This document shows positions 23,106-37,689 of a stretch of 64,000 nucleotides of DNA, one piece after another (the stretch's first letter is position 1; each line of letters starts with the position of its first letter). The DNA lies in NCBI GenBank assembly GCA_905160935.1, contig CAJHZI010000208.1, positions 1,627,501 through 1,691,500 on the forward strand, given 5' to 3'. Below the pieces are notes generated by a model. The model had not been told where the DNA came from and did no database searches. It saw only the letters and a list, made by a program, of their open reading frames with translations. Position numbers and translations under genes: made by a program. Source of the DNA: Enchytraeus crypticus. Taxonomy: Eukaryota > Annelida > Clitellata > Enchytraeida > Enchytraeidae.

Positions 23106-23954
23106 TAAGCCTATATTTAAATTATATAAGTAGAGCGGCAGGATGGTACATTGACTATCACGTTTGATTATTAGGTAAGATACCATCAGCTCCAATATCA
23201 ATCTGAACGTATTTGACTGGCCGTGTTACTTTCATGACGAAAAAAACGTTAAACAGTTAATTATAGCCTAGCTGAAGAATATGTCGTCTGCGATGATAAA
23301 AATTAGAATGATTTCCACCGTATTTCCGTGACATCTAAAAGTTACTTCACGCAAGTATTCAAATGTAACGAACAATTTCTCAATTTACACAAATGTCGAT
23401 AAAACTGAAGACTTAACTCGTACGATGAAACCTTTGAAATAAGGAAATTGCTATCGCCTTAGTCTATACTTTCATCTCAACCTTCTTCAATCCAATTATC
23501 GGACAATGCGCGTTACAGTATATGCGTAATATACCGTATATGCGAAAAAATAAGTAATTTATTTTAGTTTTATTCTTCGTGGACATATAATACTATGAGG
23601 CTGCGGCGAATCTCGCAGACGACAAATTAAAGGAAGCGCAAAGCGCAAAATGTGCTATCATCAATATGTGAACAATTTTATAACAGGAAACTCATTTTCG
23701 CTCATTTGTTGGCAATGCTTACCTTAAGCAAGACGTAGCAAATTTATCTTTATGATGTCGGTTGATTGAGAAAAACCACCGCAACTGCATAAATTGTAAA
23801 TTTGTAATTTATTGTGATATCTGTAGATGTTAATAATTAAATGTATATTGTTAGTACAATAGTATACACGTGTACGATTCTGTGATAAAGTAACAACTGG
23901 CTTTTAACCTTGGCTTGTATTGCCAGACTTGTAATTTACGGCTTGTTACGTCCG

Positions 23955-24375
23955 GTGTGTAATGTCTTGCTTGTAATGTCTTGCTTGTAATACCTTGCTT
24001 TTAATGTTTTGCTTGTAATGTCTTGTTTGTAATACCTTGCTTGTAGTGTCTTGCTTGTAATGTTTTGCTTGTAATGTCTTGCTTGTAATGGCTTGCTTGT
24101 AATGTCTTGCTTGTAATGTCTTGCTTGTAATGTCTTGCTTGTAATGTCTTGCTTGTAATGTCTTGCTTGTAATACCTTGCTTGTAATGTCTTGCTTGTAA
24201 TGTCTTGCTTGTAATGTCTTGCTTGTAATGTCTTGCTTGTAATGTCTTGCTTGTAATGTCTTGCTTGTAATGTCTTGCTTGTAATGTCTTGCTTGTAATG
24301 TCTTGCTTGTAATACCTTGCTTGTAATGTCTTGCTTGTAATGTCTTGCTTGTAATACTTTTCTTGTTATGTCTGG
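23955..24375 (-). repeat. 14-bp minisatellite, about 30 copies
   Basis: Unit CTTGCTTGTAATGT on the plus strand with few variants. Because 14 is not divisible by three, the minus strand stays open and reads a 14-residue repeat (TSKTLQARHYKQDI) over 144 codons; this is a repeat artefact unless shown otherwise. Confidence 0.95.
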
Positions 24376-24439
24376 CTTACATGTATCTATATGTAACGTC
24401 GGACTTGGCTGAAAAATTGGGTATCGTCGAATCATTATA

Positions 24440-27400
24440 TATTATAAAAGTTATGCTGAAGGCGTAATTTGAATGACTAGCTTATATAATTTTATGACTG
24501 AGCAATGTGAAGCCAAAACCGAAGTTAACTCTTTATTCCTCTCTTCAATGAGAGTATTCTCTACAATTCAAAGGGTCTGCAACTGGACTACGCAATTTAT
24601 TTGTCCAAATTGATCTCACTCATTTATCAGTATATCAAAATCGAGTACAATACTTTTAATTTTGTCCAACAGGTCCATGATAAACTGACTACGGATTTAT
24701 TAATTTCTGGATCAAAATAATGGCTTGAATTTGATCTGATTAATAAAATGAGCAAACTTATGGATTGACTGCTTGATTAACCCTAGCATATAATTCCAGT
24801 TTGACGAAAATCAGTAGAGTGTTACCATGAGCTGCGCAGTCAACGTGACGCCACTGTGTCAACATAGTCGTGATTACTTTATTTTCATTCATGGTAACGC
24901 TATCCTTTTTCCATTGTAAATACATTCAGTAAACGATCACATTAGTGGATGAAACGTTAGCAGCTATTCCCAGCATATAGCACACACACAAACACACATA
25001 ATTTGTTTGACAATGTACTCTGAGTAAAAGAAGCATATCATGTTCATTTAGAGTAGAAAATATATTTAAATATTAACTTTTCAATAATTAATTTACGTTT
25101 TCTAATATCGATTAATGTATATCAGTATATTAGAATATTAAAGAGGAATTAAAATAATCTTTTAAACAATACTCAAGCAGTGTGTTAATCAAGGAGCAAT
25201 TCGAGTTTCCATTTTTTTGTGGATCATTTTGTTTATTCGGAGTCATAAGTGAAATGAGGTAAGCGTATAAATATTACAGCTCAACAACATTGAAATATGC
25301 AGGGTTTGATGATCTATAGCGTGAGATGAATTACTAAAAAAGATACTAACCGTACAAAATGAAAGAGAATACAGTTTAAGAAAATCTCCACCAGAGATAA
25401 TATAGGATTTTGTAAAGAAGCTTTTGCAAGCTGACATGAAATTACAGGACAAAAATAAACAATTCTATCTCCTCTTTTTTTTTTTTTTTCTCGGTTAACT
25501 CAATCGTTTTACTAACCAACATCTTTGAACTTCAACGGGGATGATAACTTGTCGAAGGAAGTCACTATGAGATATGCTTGCCAGATTTGAACGTGGGACG
25601 TAGAAGTTCAAGTCACTAAACATCCGAGTTCCGCAGGCAGATATAATGTCACTTGCACTCTATACCCTGATCCACACATTGCTCGCGTCCATTAAATCAG
25701 TGGCTAATTTAAGACTTTGCGCTAAATAACTGTAGTAACGGACGGTTTTCGGATCCGTCTAATGGTTTTATGCAACCTCTGACATTTGTTTGGTGGACTA
25801 TTGATATTTTAATAATGAGAACTGGATTCTACAGACCTGAAAGAAATAGAGAGAAAAATTGCGTATGCATCAGTCCAATCAATTCAACAATTTGAACTCA
25901 TCAAAAACATTCCACGTGGTATGGTGTGGTTTTAAATTTGACCTAAGTGACAAAAATTTACCTATACGTACAATTTTGTGTTTGTCTTCATTCTCGCTTT
26001 TACAACAAACTTGGATAAGATATATTACATATATATCTTTCCTGTTATTTAAACATTTACTTATAGATCTCGTTTTTCAAAGTAAATAAAGATAACCTTT
26101 TTATGAAAAAGCAATTGCAATAGACCTATTTGCAGTCCATTCATCGGACCTTTAAGAATTCGTGCAAACGATCAATCAAAGAGAGAAATTCCATCTGGCC
26201 AACAGTCTGACGGTAACTGAATCCTTGAATTAATTTATAACTTCCGGATCGTTAGTCAACTTCGGCGTAAAATTCTCGGAATAGGCTTTGCCAGTAGTTC
26301 TCTTACTCACTTTCCTACAGCTGACTCAAGTCAATTCATTTCTAAAAAGTAAAAATGGTTTGAGGAACTGCCTTCAATAAATTGGTTTCACTTTGTTTTC
26401 TAAGCTTCTTGTTGACATTACTTACAACACATGAAGCGTAGTATACTGTATGTTTAGTTTGTTATCAGTTACACTCAACTAAGAACTAATGTTAACACAG
26501 ATATATCAAAATTAAAATTATGAAATCTTAAATTAAGTTTCTTAATTGTTTACAAAATCTTAATTTACAACTAATTAGGACTTATCGACTAGACAAGAGA
26601 ATAAATTTAGTTGAAAAATTGACGACACGCACTATTTATATACATATCGGTTTCATTAGAAAATATGAGTATTGTCCCCGAGTTATGTCCGAGCCACCAA
26701 AGAATAGACTAGCCGCAAACTGAACGCATCGTAAAGGTGAACTAGGCAAACACTGAGGAAAGCAAAGAAAAACTAATCTAGAATAGGCCTTGAAGGAAAT
26801 AATTTTGATCTTTAAATTGCCATAGATAGTGTGAAATGGTATACGAGTAGGAATATGTGCCTTAGGACCTGTCATTTTGACAACACACCTGCGAGTGAAA
26901 GAGGTCGTCGTAAAATATTCATCAGACTATCTGTCTCTAGTTCGAAGCTGTACTTTTGGGCTTATATATTTTGTTTAAGAGAACTCATAATTACTGTCAA
27001 ATAATTGTTTGCAATAGAAAAGGATATAAAAGCATCAGTTAAGGTAAGGTTAATTTTAATAAAAAGGAATAAAGTTACGCAAGGTTACAAATTTTCTAAT
27101 AAATTTCTAGAAATCGAAGCCCAACAAATCTGAATCTGTATAGAAGTTGACTTAAATTAACTATACGCAATCATAAATTGATCTTGTTACATATTGATTA
27201 TATCATATGCCGTTGATTAAAGTCATATATTTATTCAAAATTTAGCATAAACCTTTCTGGTTTTTAAATGTAATGACAATACAATGTCAGATACTTACAT
27301 TATACACTTTTACATAAGACGGCCAGAAAGGAATAATAAATGACAGTTTTAAATGACAAATCCCTTATTTAGAAGTTAAAAGAAACACATAGGAGATAGA

Positions 27401-27860
27401 CTTTGGGATCAAGTTTATTCCTCCAAACCCTCTGGCGATTCAAAGATGCATATGTCGCCAGCACACTGTTGGTGTCACTTTGTAAGATTAATTTAAATTC
27501 TGACTCCTTGGGTGTAATATTGAAGTGAAGTTGCTGTTCAGTTGTAGAAGAATTTGTTGGAAGAAATAAAAGTTGCGAAATTTTTTAGCGAGCGCCAACG
27601 TTAAACTCCAACTATGTAATATCTCTTTGAGATGCACAGTTTATGAGTCATTAACATTTGAAAATGTAAATATCTTCGCATTTCCAGTTGTTCAAATTCT
27701 ATTGAATGAAATTTAAGAAATTGTTGTATATCTAGAATAATTCTCACCCACTTTTCCGCATTTGTATGAATTAAAAACAAATTACTGCTACTGCTAAATT
27801 TGTATACAATATCATCATGGATATCACAATTTCCTTAGAAATATTTTCTCTAGAAAAGCC
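24440..27860. other. Gene-free stretch
   Basis: AT-rich; a CA-rich patch lies near 24980 and a poly(T) tract at 25480. No coding or structural signal was recognised. Confidence 0.5.
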
Positions 27861-27864
27861 ATGT

Positions 27865-27975
27865 TTAACGTCAGTTTCCTGCTAGAATAGCATGACACTG
27901 ACGAGAAGATCACTGAATTTGCACCATACACCTACTGATCTGCTAACGAACAACTTGCCAACAACCCAACGTCTC
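27865..27975 (-). repeat. Diverged tRNA-derived SINE, family A
   Basis: TTAACGTCAGTTTCCTGCTA and ACACTGACGAGAAGATC align with family A; the B box is degraded (TGCAAATTCAGTG). Confidence 0.6.
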
Positions 27976-29800
27976 AAATATCGGATATGTCCACTGTCTT
28001 GAGCAAATCTTTATGGACCTTTGTGACTTTTTAGAGTCAAATGATTGCAATCATAGGAATAGGTAACTACACAGAATTTCTGGACCCCTCGCTGATCCAC
28101 ACTTTAAATGTTATGCCATATATTCGATCAAGGGATCAGTTTTCGATATTTTAGCTTGCTCAGGGCTTGCCAAAGCAATTTGCCGTGCCAGATTTACGTC
28201 GACACTGCATCCGCCTTAAGCAACATTAAATTGTTCTTGTTCTTTGTTTTGAATTTTAGCAATAATATAACGAAGTCTTCCTTGCAGCATTTGCTTGAGC
28301 CACATTGACTTGTAGGACAAGCTAAAGTTCGGACTCCGGAGAAGTATTGCAGCATTCGGATCCAGTACTGGATTTCACTGATATAATTTCGACACGTAAA
28401 GCTAAGATAAAATCTTTTATTTTGCCACTATTTTGAGACTCTATACAAATCAGTTCCTTAGTTTCAGTTTTCTTGCTTAATCTATCCTTATCTTCACTCA
28501 TTTAGTAAATTAATAGTGTAGAAGGAGTCTTAAAATAAACGCAAAATTGAACTACGCTAAGAAGCTCTACAAGTTTTTGCGGATGTCCTGCATGAAATTA
28601 GTAAAAAAGAAAAACGAAAATGATCCGGAAATGAAATTTCTATAAGCAGTCACTACTCGAGGAGAATTATTTTAATCAAAGCAGTCATTGCGATTCCCAC
28701 AATTGTATTCTGAAGAGTTTAGATATGAAATGGGTTTATGTAATTTTTTTAAATATTTTGAAAGCTAATAGTAGCTTCACGAAAAATACCGTTATTAATT
28801 TTACAACAATTTTACAATTTTATATCTTATTTCTATTTCTCATTTTAGCAACTTCTACTTGACTTGGATATCTCAAAAACACATCGTTCCTAAATTCTGG
28901 ATTCAACACTGGACGTTACTTTTTAGTGTTCCTACTAATATAATCAAAAAGGAAGGCAACGAGAAACAACGTCAAAGAGATCAGAAGATAAAATAAAGAT
29001 ACTTCCGCAAGCCTGGTTATGAGACACGCCATTAATATTATATTTAGTTTAAAAATACACTGTTTAGTTTAAAAATACAAAAAAATCCACTCATAAAACA
29101 CATAATGCACTCCGAAAACCAATATCATCACATAGCTACACCACTGGATTCGCAATTGACATTTACAATGTAATAATTTACACATGCTTCAAAAATATTT
29201 TAGTGAAGTGAAGACAGTATAATATTACTAATAATAAATAAACCAAGATTAAATATGATGTTTCGAATATTACAAGAGCTAATATTTTGTCTAATTGTTT
29301 TCTGATATCCAAGAACGGCTATAGAAATGGAAAGCAAAACATTATATGGAAAAAGATAATTTGGTAAAAGAAGTAATATTAAGAATAATGGAAATGAATG
29401 CAATTGTATGCCTCGGTCAATGAGGATGGTCTTAAAATAATAAATTTGAAAAGAATTTGAAGAAAGCTACTAAATATTGGAATAGGTGATTAATGAGTTA
29501 AAATATTTCAACAGTATTACCAACAATATTGGTAGATAAGGAATCTAGGGAAGCATCTGATCTTTATGACATCCCTGATATTTACAGACGGTAAAACTAA
29601 ATCCGTAACTATTCTGAGGAAAATTGCACAATGCGTCATGGAATATTTGCGTCTGGTACAAAAGCGAAGAAAGTCGAGTATGATAATAAGTAGGTTCAAT
29701 GGCCAAGTTCAATTCGCATCAAACGATTGCCAGCAGTGGTGCGGTATGGGTTGAAGAAAGGGCGCATAGACTTAAAATTAATAGTTAAAACCTATCAAAC
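27976..29800. other. Gene-free stretch
   Basis: No domain-bearing frame or repeat recognised. The short frame at 28108-28308 carries no known motif. Confidence 0.45.
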
Positions 29801-29802
29801 TA

Positions 29803-30122
29803 GTAAACAGCTCTGTTAACATTGTAAACAGCTTTGTTAACATCGTGAACAGCTTTGTTAACATCGTGAACAGCTTTGTTAACATCGTGAACATCTCTGC
29901 TGACAGCTCTGTTAACATTGTGAACATCTCAATAACCTCTGTTAACATTATAAACAGCTCTGTTTATAGACATTGTAAACAGTTCTATTAACATTGTAAA
30001 TGCATGTAATTCTGTTAACGTTATAAACTTCTCTGTTAACATTGTAAACTGTTCCGTTAATATTGCAAACAATTCTTTTAACATTGTAAACAGCTCTGTT
30101 AACGTTGTAAACATCTCTGCCA
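29803..30122 (+). repeat. 21-bp minisatellite
   Basis: About 14 degenerate copies of a unit like CAGCTCTGTTAACATTGTAAA. Because 21 is a multiple of three, the minus strand is open with an FTMLTEL-type repeat. Confidence 0.92.
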
Positions 30123-31589
30123 TGCTACTTTTACAAAGTGTCCAAATATATAAACTTGTAATTATTTTGAGAATACACCTCTGTTTTATTTTTAAAAAAT
30201 TCATTAATTAAGAAAAAGTAATAATTCTAGTTATTGCCTTTAGCTAGTTTCCTATAGTGTTGGATTCCTGTATAACACTCACTGGGCTTATTTTTACCTC
30301 CTGCTTAAAAAATGTTTGATGCTGTTAAGAATGACTGTAAAACAGTACTCTTATTAACTGGACGAGAGCTCTATGTTTAAGAGTTCTATTTTTTACAACT
30401 CTACGTTTTTTGTTGATATCATGACTGAACCCTACCGTACTCATACGTATAATCATTTAGTTCTTAGTCGTGACTGTAACGTATTGTTTTTCATATAAGA
30501 ATTCCCATAGTTTCCTCATATTTTGTAATTACAGTTTACAGTTTAGTATAACTTAACAGTTGTTGCCAGCTAGATGACGTTTGCTCTACTTATTTATGGA
30601 GTTTGAGGTGAAGATCCGGCTGTTAAAACAGAAAGATGCGTTCCTTTGAAGTATTGAATTATTGATTATTCATTAGTGAGGACAAATTAAGACTTGCTAA
30701 AGTCTTCAGGGTGTTTCCTAGCAGCGATCAGGAATTTTGAACTTTGAGCAATGGGATGTCACAAGCTCATTATTCTCTCAAATTTATTTCTAAAATAACA
30801 CGTGAAACAAAAACAAAGTCAACACACGACCCCAAAATTATTTTCGTAGCCAATGCTGTATAGTGAGTATTTAACGAAAACTTAAACCGATCCTTAACTG
30901 CAGCAAGTCGAGATAATTTAAACATCCAAGAAAATTTGATTAAATTGAAACTGAAGGTATAAGTGTGCAAATAAGGATCTAATATCGAGAAGAGGTGTTC
31001 CGTCCCTTCGCCAATATAAGATGACAAAGTGTAATATAAAAATAAAAGACAACTTTACTATTCAAATATACAATAAAGTTACGTTTATGACCCATGGTTG
31101 GTATACCAACGTCGAATTGCAGATATTATTTCGTCTTTCAAATACCACGCCTTGCACTCTGATGCATTGTTAACCGAATCTTAAATATTGCATTTCTTGT
31201 CAGGCTTACTCTCTGACACTTGAGCAATTTCTGCGGCAATTCCGCACCTAGCAGCCCGTAATGGCCTCTTCTAATGCGTGGTGTGACGATAACCGTTCTA
31301 CTATATCATATGAAATTGAAGGTTTCGCTGTTGAGTTCAGGAGATGTTATGTGATTTTCTGAAAATAAGAAAAATTCTAACAGGATTCACATGCATATAT
31401 TTATGAATGTCCGTAGGCTGAGACATCAGTACTCGCATCAACTTGTGCTAGAATCTTGATTGCTGCATTACGTAATCCTCAACCAAACTTAACAACATTC
31501 ATCTAACTCATATCTTTGTTGGAATCACATATGCCTGGTAGTTAAGTTAATTATATAAGTTTCTCTCTGCCAACTTGATATATAGGTGT

Positions 31590-32115
31590 ATTTTCTCTGA
31601 AGGCTCGATGTCTAAGATTATCAGAGATATGATTAGATCAAACCTATCAAATAGTGGGTATCATACCAGGCTTTCATTAACTTATTATCTCTCTTCTACT
31701 ACGAATCATGCAAACTACTTGACAAATGTCTTTGAATGTTGTTGTATATGGAACTCTATTCCTGTTGAAATTCGTAACTTAAAATCATATATTTTGTTCA
31801 AACGATATTACAAAAGTTTTCTTATACATTCGTAATAGTGTCTCCTGTCCGCTCTTGCCGGAATAGTTAGCCATTTTGCTATGATTGCAAATTCATTTTT
31901 CGTATGGTCATATTTTCTAATTTTAGTAGTTTTACTTGTGTGTTGGTTATTTGCTGTTTGCAATTTTTGCTGTTATACTTCATATTTTTGCTAGTCTGTA
32001 GACATGTAGTTTTAAACTACTAATATCATTTCTCGGACTTATTTCCTGTGGTGGTCAGCTAGATAGAGCACTTTGTGCCCTCTCTGATGGCCACAGGATT
32101 CATTAAATAAGATGT
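31590..32115 (+). mobile_element. CR1/L2/Jockey-type LINE 3' end
   Basis: An open frame ending at 31835 contains GYHTRLSLTYYL, CCCIWNSIPVEIRNLKS and FKRYYKSFLI, the WNSLPxEIRxxxSxxxFKxxLKxxL end of CR1-group reverse transcriptases. About 280 bp of 3' UTR follows and includes GGTCAGCTAGATAGAGCAC and a complementary TGGCCACAGG before an AT-rich end. 5' truncated; a different family from the RGRPRL LINE. Confidence 0.75.
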
Positions 32116-32129
32116 TAACTTTTTGACTT

Positions 32130-35100
32130 GAGATTTAGGTGTCTAATGCATCTATTTATCTGTTCATTAATATGTTTTTTGCATGATATGTCAAATAAAT
32201 ACAAATATCTTAGTTAAGAAGGTGAACCATTTGACCAAAAGATGAATATTAATTTTATATTGTCAACTCTTTTTGGATACTCATTTAGAATTTTATTTCA
32301 TGTGTTGATCTACTAAAATTATAGCCTATACTTTCAATGGTTTACTTGCTTACCACAGGATCGATGCGATACATGTATTTTAGTGCGCACATTGTGTTAC
32401 CGAGGAACTCTTAGTTCGACGCAGTGAGTAGAATCTTCTACCTCAGAACGGGGGAAACCAGTATTTCATCTGTCATTTCTTCAGTCTAATGATGCCACTA
32501 AAAGGGTATACTGACCGACCGTTTGCAAAAGCAAATTATAGAAGTTTATAAATAAATTAAAAGAGGTCATTCAATCGCTGCTTCGAAGGCACGCTAAGGC
32601 ATATTGTGCCAAGTTATTCAAACGACAAATTTTCAATATCTCAGGAAATTTATTGTCGAGGTTCTAGTATGGAGATTAATTTGAAATCAAGATCCTGGCG
32701 ACGGTTTTAGATGACGTGAGTGCAACAGGAGTGAAGCTTGAAGTGCAAACTTGATAGCACTCGAGCCGATATAAAAGCTTTTATATCGTGTAGACACGCT
32801 AGATGCAATCTTACCATAATCTTCTACAGTAAATTAAACGTTCCACGAAGATACTTCAAATTTTTAGTCCGGTAGAATTCGTTAATAATAAAGTTTAAAT
32901 CATTGTCTCTACTAATCCCATTGAAAAGCGTTCAAAATTCTATTTAACGCGTTTACGAGGAACGCACGTGTACGATAGAGACTAACGTTTAAGATAATCA
33001 AAGAGTGTAAACGGAAATTAGTTTAATACTGATTTTGTTATTGAGCGATAATTTAGCACTAAATGCGAAAATTATTGCTAATCACACCATAAATTCACTA
33101 TTCTCTTTGAGATTCAATTTTACAGCAGATAAATGCGGTTGTCACTGTCGCATTATTCTTTCTCAGCCACTTCTTATGCTTCAGCTCTTTACTCAGTTTC
33201 TTACGTCCGGGGTAGGTTCACTGATAAAAAGTCCCGATAATCGCCAAGACTTTGGTTCAAATCCCAGATCAACCAACAATGAGAAAAATTTATAAAAATT
33301 CATCCGATTCGGCTCAAACTGTCAAATTTATTATAAATAGGCAATAATTAAAATATACAGATACTCCAGTAAACATGTTTTGCGAACAAAGCAAAAGAAA
33401 GACAACAGCAAAAGTACTGAAATTGATGTAAGCATAAGCTGTATAGAGTGTAAATAGATTATTTAAAATACCAATACTGATAATAAATAACAAGTATCAG
33501 TTAAAGTAATAAATAACAAAATTTAAAAGCTAACATCAGTCAGATAATAAATTTAGAGGCGGGCTGTTTATGTAGTTTGTGACTGTAAATTTGAGATTAA
33601 ACAAATAATTGAGAATTAATCTGGTTATTATTTTCCAAAACGCCTAAGCTCTATGCAATGTTACCAAGTAAAGCAAACTTGCTAAAGCACTAAGAACCAA
33701 AGAGCATATACTGACTGCTATTATTAGAAGATAAAAAAGATTTGCAACGATTAATCCATGCAGTGGTCAGGGTTTCATTCAATTAATTATAAGAAGCATT
33801 TGCTCATTACTCTGCGCGATTCATTAATCTTATCTATATGAGTATATTTTGATTAATCTACAGTGTACGACAAGGTAGAATAACTAGGAAGATTGTGTAA
33901 CAATAGCTTTCAAACAAATATTCAGACCACCGGTTAATATCTTTTATCGACTCTTTCTCTCTCATTCTCTCTCTCTCTCTCTCTCTCTTTAATCTTCAGC
34001 CCATTGGCAGTCCAAAACACATATTTCTTGTCAATATCTATTTGCACGTAAGCTTAACAGTAGTATGTTCATTAAGGTGATCCTGTCATGAAATTCAATC
34101 TTTTAATAAACCTTAGCTTACTAAGGCTTTTAGCTTTGAATCATATGTCCCATGATATAATTTCCAATTGCCTTTCTCAGTATCACTGACCTTCATTCAC
34201 CATACGTGAATTTTTCGGTTGGTTTATTCTGCGGTGGTCCTGCGTTCCTGAACAGAACATCGAGATAGATCTTAAACTCTATATAATCAATCAAACTTAT
34301 GCTATGCCTCTAAATTGCCATTCTGTGTATAATTACATAAAATATTTCGCCTTGTTCCATGACACCAAATCAAGAGAAGGAAATTAAAAGGAGTAATATT
34401 TATAGTTCAGACAAATAATGTCACACTTTCTTTGGTACTTACGTGTAAGTTGTCCAGCTTATTCATCTTATTTCTGTGCTAGCTGACATATGCTCTCGTC
34501 GTGCGTATTGGTGCGGTTAATTATGAAATCTTTAAGAACTCTTACCGCAGGTTGTTACATCGTCTGCAAATACATGTATTGTGTAATACTATAATGTGAA
34601 CTTAAATGATAATATATAATTTTACAGATGTGGCTGCATGTCGAAAGAAACCTCCAAGACCGTTTCGATCAATGTTGTTGATACTTTCAACATTTCATAT
34701 TCAGCAGAGTAAATCTGCCATACGTCGATTTACATTGTGTCTGCACTCTGTCTACAATCAAATCTAAAATTTGCCGAAGCACTCGACTGAGAACAATTTT
34801 ATGGAATTTTTGTAACCATGCAGTTTCTCTGGGTCTAACTCCACGATTTCTTGGAGCTGCCAGCGAAGCCTAGAAACGCGTGTCTGAGATGCGACACAAT
34901 GCAAGTCGACATCTTTCCTGCATGGTTGAACACCATTATTCTAAAACACGTCAGGCAGAGAAACAGAGACTTAGAGAAAACGTCTGATTCTAGAAATCGT
35001 TCAACGAAAGACGCAACAAGAGGTTTAAGATTTTTAATTTACTAAAAACAATGCTTTACAAATCGACAGCTTTTGTTTATTTATTGAATATACATGTATT

Positions 35101-36760
35101 CTTTACATGATCAACCATACGCCACCTTGTTAAGTTTATAGATAACTTTCGAGTCAGAGATGATTCCATTTGAGAGAAAGAAACGATCCATTAAATATAA
35201 TAAATTATGATCATTAACTGGCTAATGTTCAGATTCTAACTTTGACCATTATTTTGATTGACCACTCAGTGCCTCTAAAAATACTCAGTGCCTCAAAAGA
35301 CACTCAGTGCTTCTAAAGATACTCAGTGCCTCTAGAGTAAAAATATAACAGTATAGAGTAAAAATATAGAGATACAGATAGAGATACAGATAGAGATACA
35401 GATAGAGATACAGATAGAGTAAAAATATAACAGCCCTTGTACGAGTGTAAAACACGGTTTCTAACTGAACAAGACATAGGCTACTTACATTAATAACATA
35501 AGGACTGTAAAGATGAATAAAACTAAATAACCGGAGCCTATTTTAAAGTCAATTTCTTTTTTGAAGGCCTATCAGTGACGGAAGAGCACAGTACTTCACC
35601 CTGCATTTTCTGATTTGCTGTAGGACATTAAATCTCTATGCTCTCTTTATGCTTTCTCTATGCTATCTCTATGCTATCGGCTTAGCCACAAGTGGATTAA
35701 GACTTATTCAGACTTATTAAGACGTACTGAAGTTTTCATAGGTTAGAGAAAGAAGATATTTGCTTTGATCTTAAACTGACAACTAAGACCTCACTACAAG
35801 ATCGATGAGGAGACAGCGTTCCAATCATTACTCGTTCAATTCGCAAAATCTTCCGGGATAACGCCATGATATTACTTCTGAACAGATCCTATAAGTGGTC
35901 GGAGTTGCTTAAGACTTTGTGGCATGACCTTTCCAGACTCTGAAGAAGTAGATTGTAACCTCTTGTGCGAGCATCGAAACAATAATGTTACATTGAAAGA
36001 AAGGAAAAAATAATATAACAATGAATACTACATTTAGACTATATAAAATTCAAAGTAATTTACAATACGATTTTGAACTTTTAGTGCTCAATTAATTACT
36101 ACAATTAACTAGTCTTTAGAAGCTTTTAAACTGCAATGGAAGGATTTCACAAAGAAGGTTTTTTCAACAAGTTGTTGAGACAAACACGTTGGCAGGCAGA
36201 TGGCAACTCTGATGACACGAATCAATTTGCTGATGTTCTGGGCCCTTCATCCGCGATCACGCAACGTGAGCGGATGCTAACGGAAAATGTCTTCTGAGAG
36301 CGTAAACTGATGATAAGCCTTCAATTCTATCATTACGCTTTCCTAGGATGATATAATAGCCGGAGAGAGTTTTCACTTTTTTAATTGTAACCCTCTTAGG
36401 AGAATTTAAGTATTTCGTGAATCAACTGAGTGTTGGTTTCTGTTTAAAGATACAAGTGTAAGAATAGCTTGCAGGCCAAGTACATCAACAAAATTTAGAT
36501 CTTAACACTTCTAATTAGAGGTGTGAAGCTCTAGTTCTACTTATTTTAAAGGTTTTTGTAAAGCCACATCCCAAGACAACGCCGCTATCCCTCTTATAAG
36601 CTATCCATGATGGGCAACGTTTTGTTTTGAACCCCACAAACAATGATCCAAATGATCCACAGTTGATTTTTTAACTTTTAAGCCACTAATTCAGTCAATT
36701 ATTTAGTTTTATAATTAATATATACCGTAACTAAATTAAGTTTCTATAATAATAATAACA
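32130..36760. other. Gene-free stretch with small repeats
   Basis: Contains a (CT)n run at 33952-33990, four 20-bp repeats (ACTCAGTGCCTCTAAA) at 35266-35338, a 12-bp repeat (AGAGATACAGAT) at 35355-35420, and a tRNA-like B box (TTTGGTTCAAATCCC) near 33250. The frame at 34851-35045 has no recognisable domain. Confidence 0.5.
35266..35420 (+). repeat. Two adjoining short minisatellites (20 bp and 12 bp)
   Basis: Four copies of about 20 bp (ACTCAGTGCCTCTAAAGAT) followed by about four copies of GATACAGATAGA. Confidence 0.85.
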
Positions 36761-36769
36761 ACAACAATT

Positions 36770-36900
36770 AGAGTGCTACAGTCATCAAGGACAACATCGA
36801 GCACTATTGAGACAAAATCAAGCCGGCGAGCAAAAAAGGAAGGTCCACAAACGGTGCAAATTCCAAAATCCAGAAATTCAATCCAAAGTAAAATAAAAAA
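36770..36900 (+). repeat. Dispersed repeat family E, copy 1
   Basis: Shares AGAGTGCTACAGTCATCAA, GAGCACTATTGAG and CGGTGCAAATTCCAAAATCC with copies at 37690, 48056 and 54896. No tRNA head or coding sequence was seen; the type is unknown. Confidence 0.75.
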
Positions 36901-37489
36901 GTAATATAAACAGGTTACCTATGCAAGCTCAAAACAGTTGTGGACATATTACAAACACCTCTTCATCAAATGTTCGTTCTAGTTGATATCATTTAAATGA
37001 TTTCTACTTCAGATATTTTCTGCTTTCACAAAATTAGAGAGTGGCCCCAGTCTAAGTTCCTCTGCGTGATCCGATTTAATGTGCATTCTTATTACCAGTA
37101 ATCAGCTCGCTCTCCATTACTGAAGCTGAATTCTTGTAAAAGTTATTTGTCTTATCTAAAGAAAAAATGCACAAAGTGTCAACTTCGTTTTAGATTCAAT
37201 ATTACGAATACTGTAGTCAAAACTCTGCTATTTCAAGAAAAAATAGAATTGACAATACTCATTCATATGCGCAGTGGAGCCTTATAAAGATTTGATACTC
37301 TAATTACTCAGTTCTATCACTACTCTACAAATAATTTCGCAATCTGTGCGCGTCTTCTACATGTTCAGAAGACATATCTACATGTATATGTTCATATCGT
37401 TATATTCCAGTAAGTCTCCAAATGTTCAATAGCTGGCTCTATTTTTGTTATAAAACTACGAACTTCTGTCAAACTTTATGTTACTCTTT

Positions 37490-37600
37490 AACTTCCGTTT
37501 CCTCATTTAAGGATGATGTCAGTGACGTCCCCACAGCACACATCACTACAGATCAATTCACCCATACCAATCTGCAAAAGAAATGTGCTGAGGAGAAGTA
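37490..37600 (-). repeat. Retroposon-like repeat family B
   Basis: CGTTTCCTCATTTAAGGATG, ATGTCAGTGACGTCCCCA and ATCACTACAGATCAATTCAC match the complements of the copies at 8150 and 52088. Confidence 0.65.
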
Positions 37601-37689
37601 AGGTCACATGAATCGTTACACCTACTGATCCAAAGTCGAACAACTTACATATCATGCTTCGGGCTCAACCAACAACACAAACAACGGAA

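Noticed and set aside
24001-24435. 144-codon minus-strand frame with 14-residue repeats
   Set aside because: Entirely explained by the 14-bp minisatellite having no stop in that strand.
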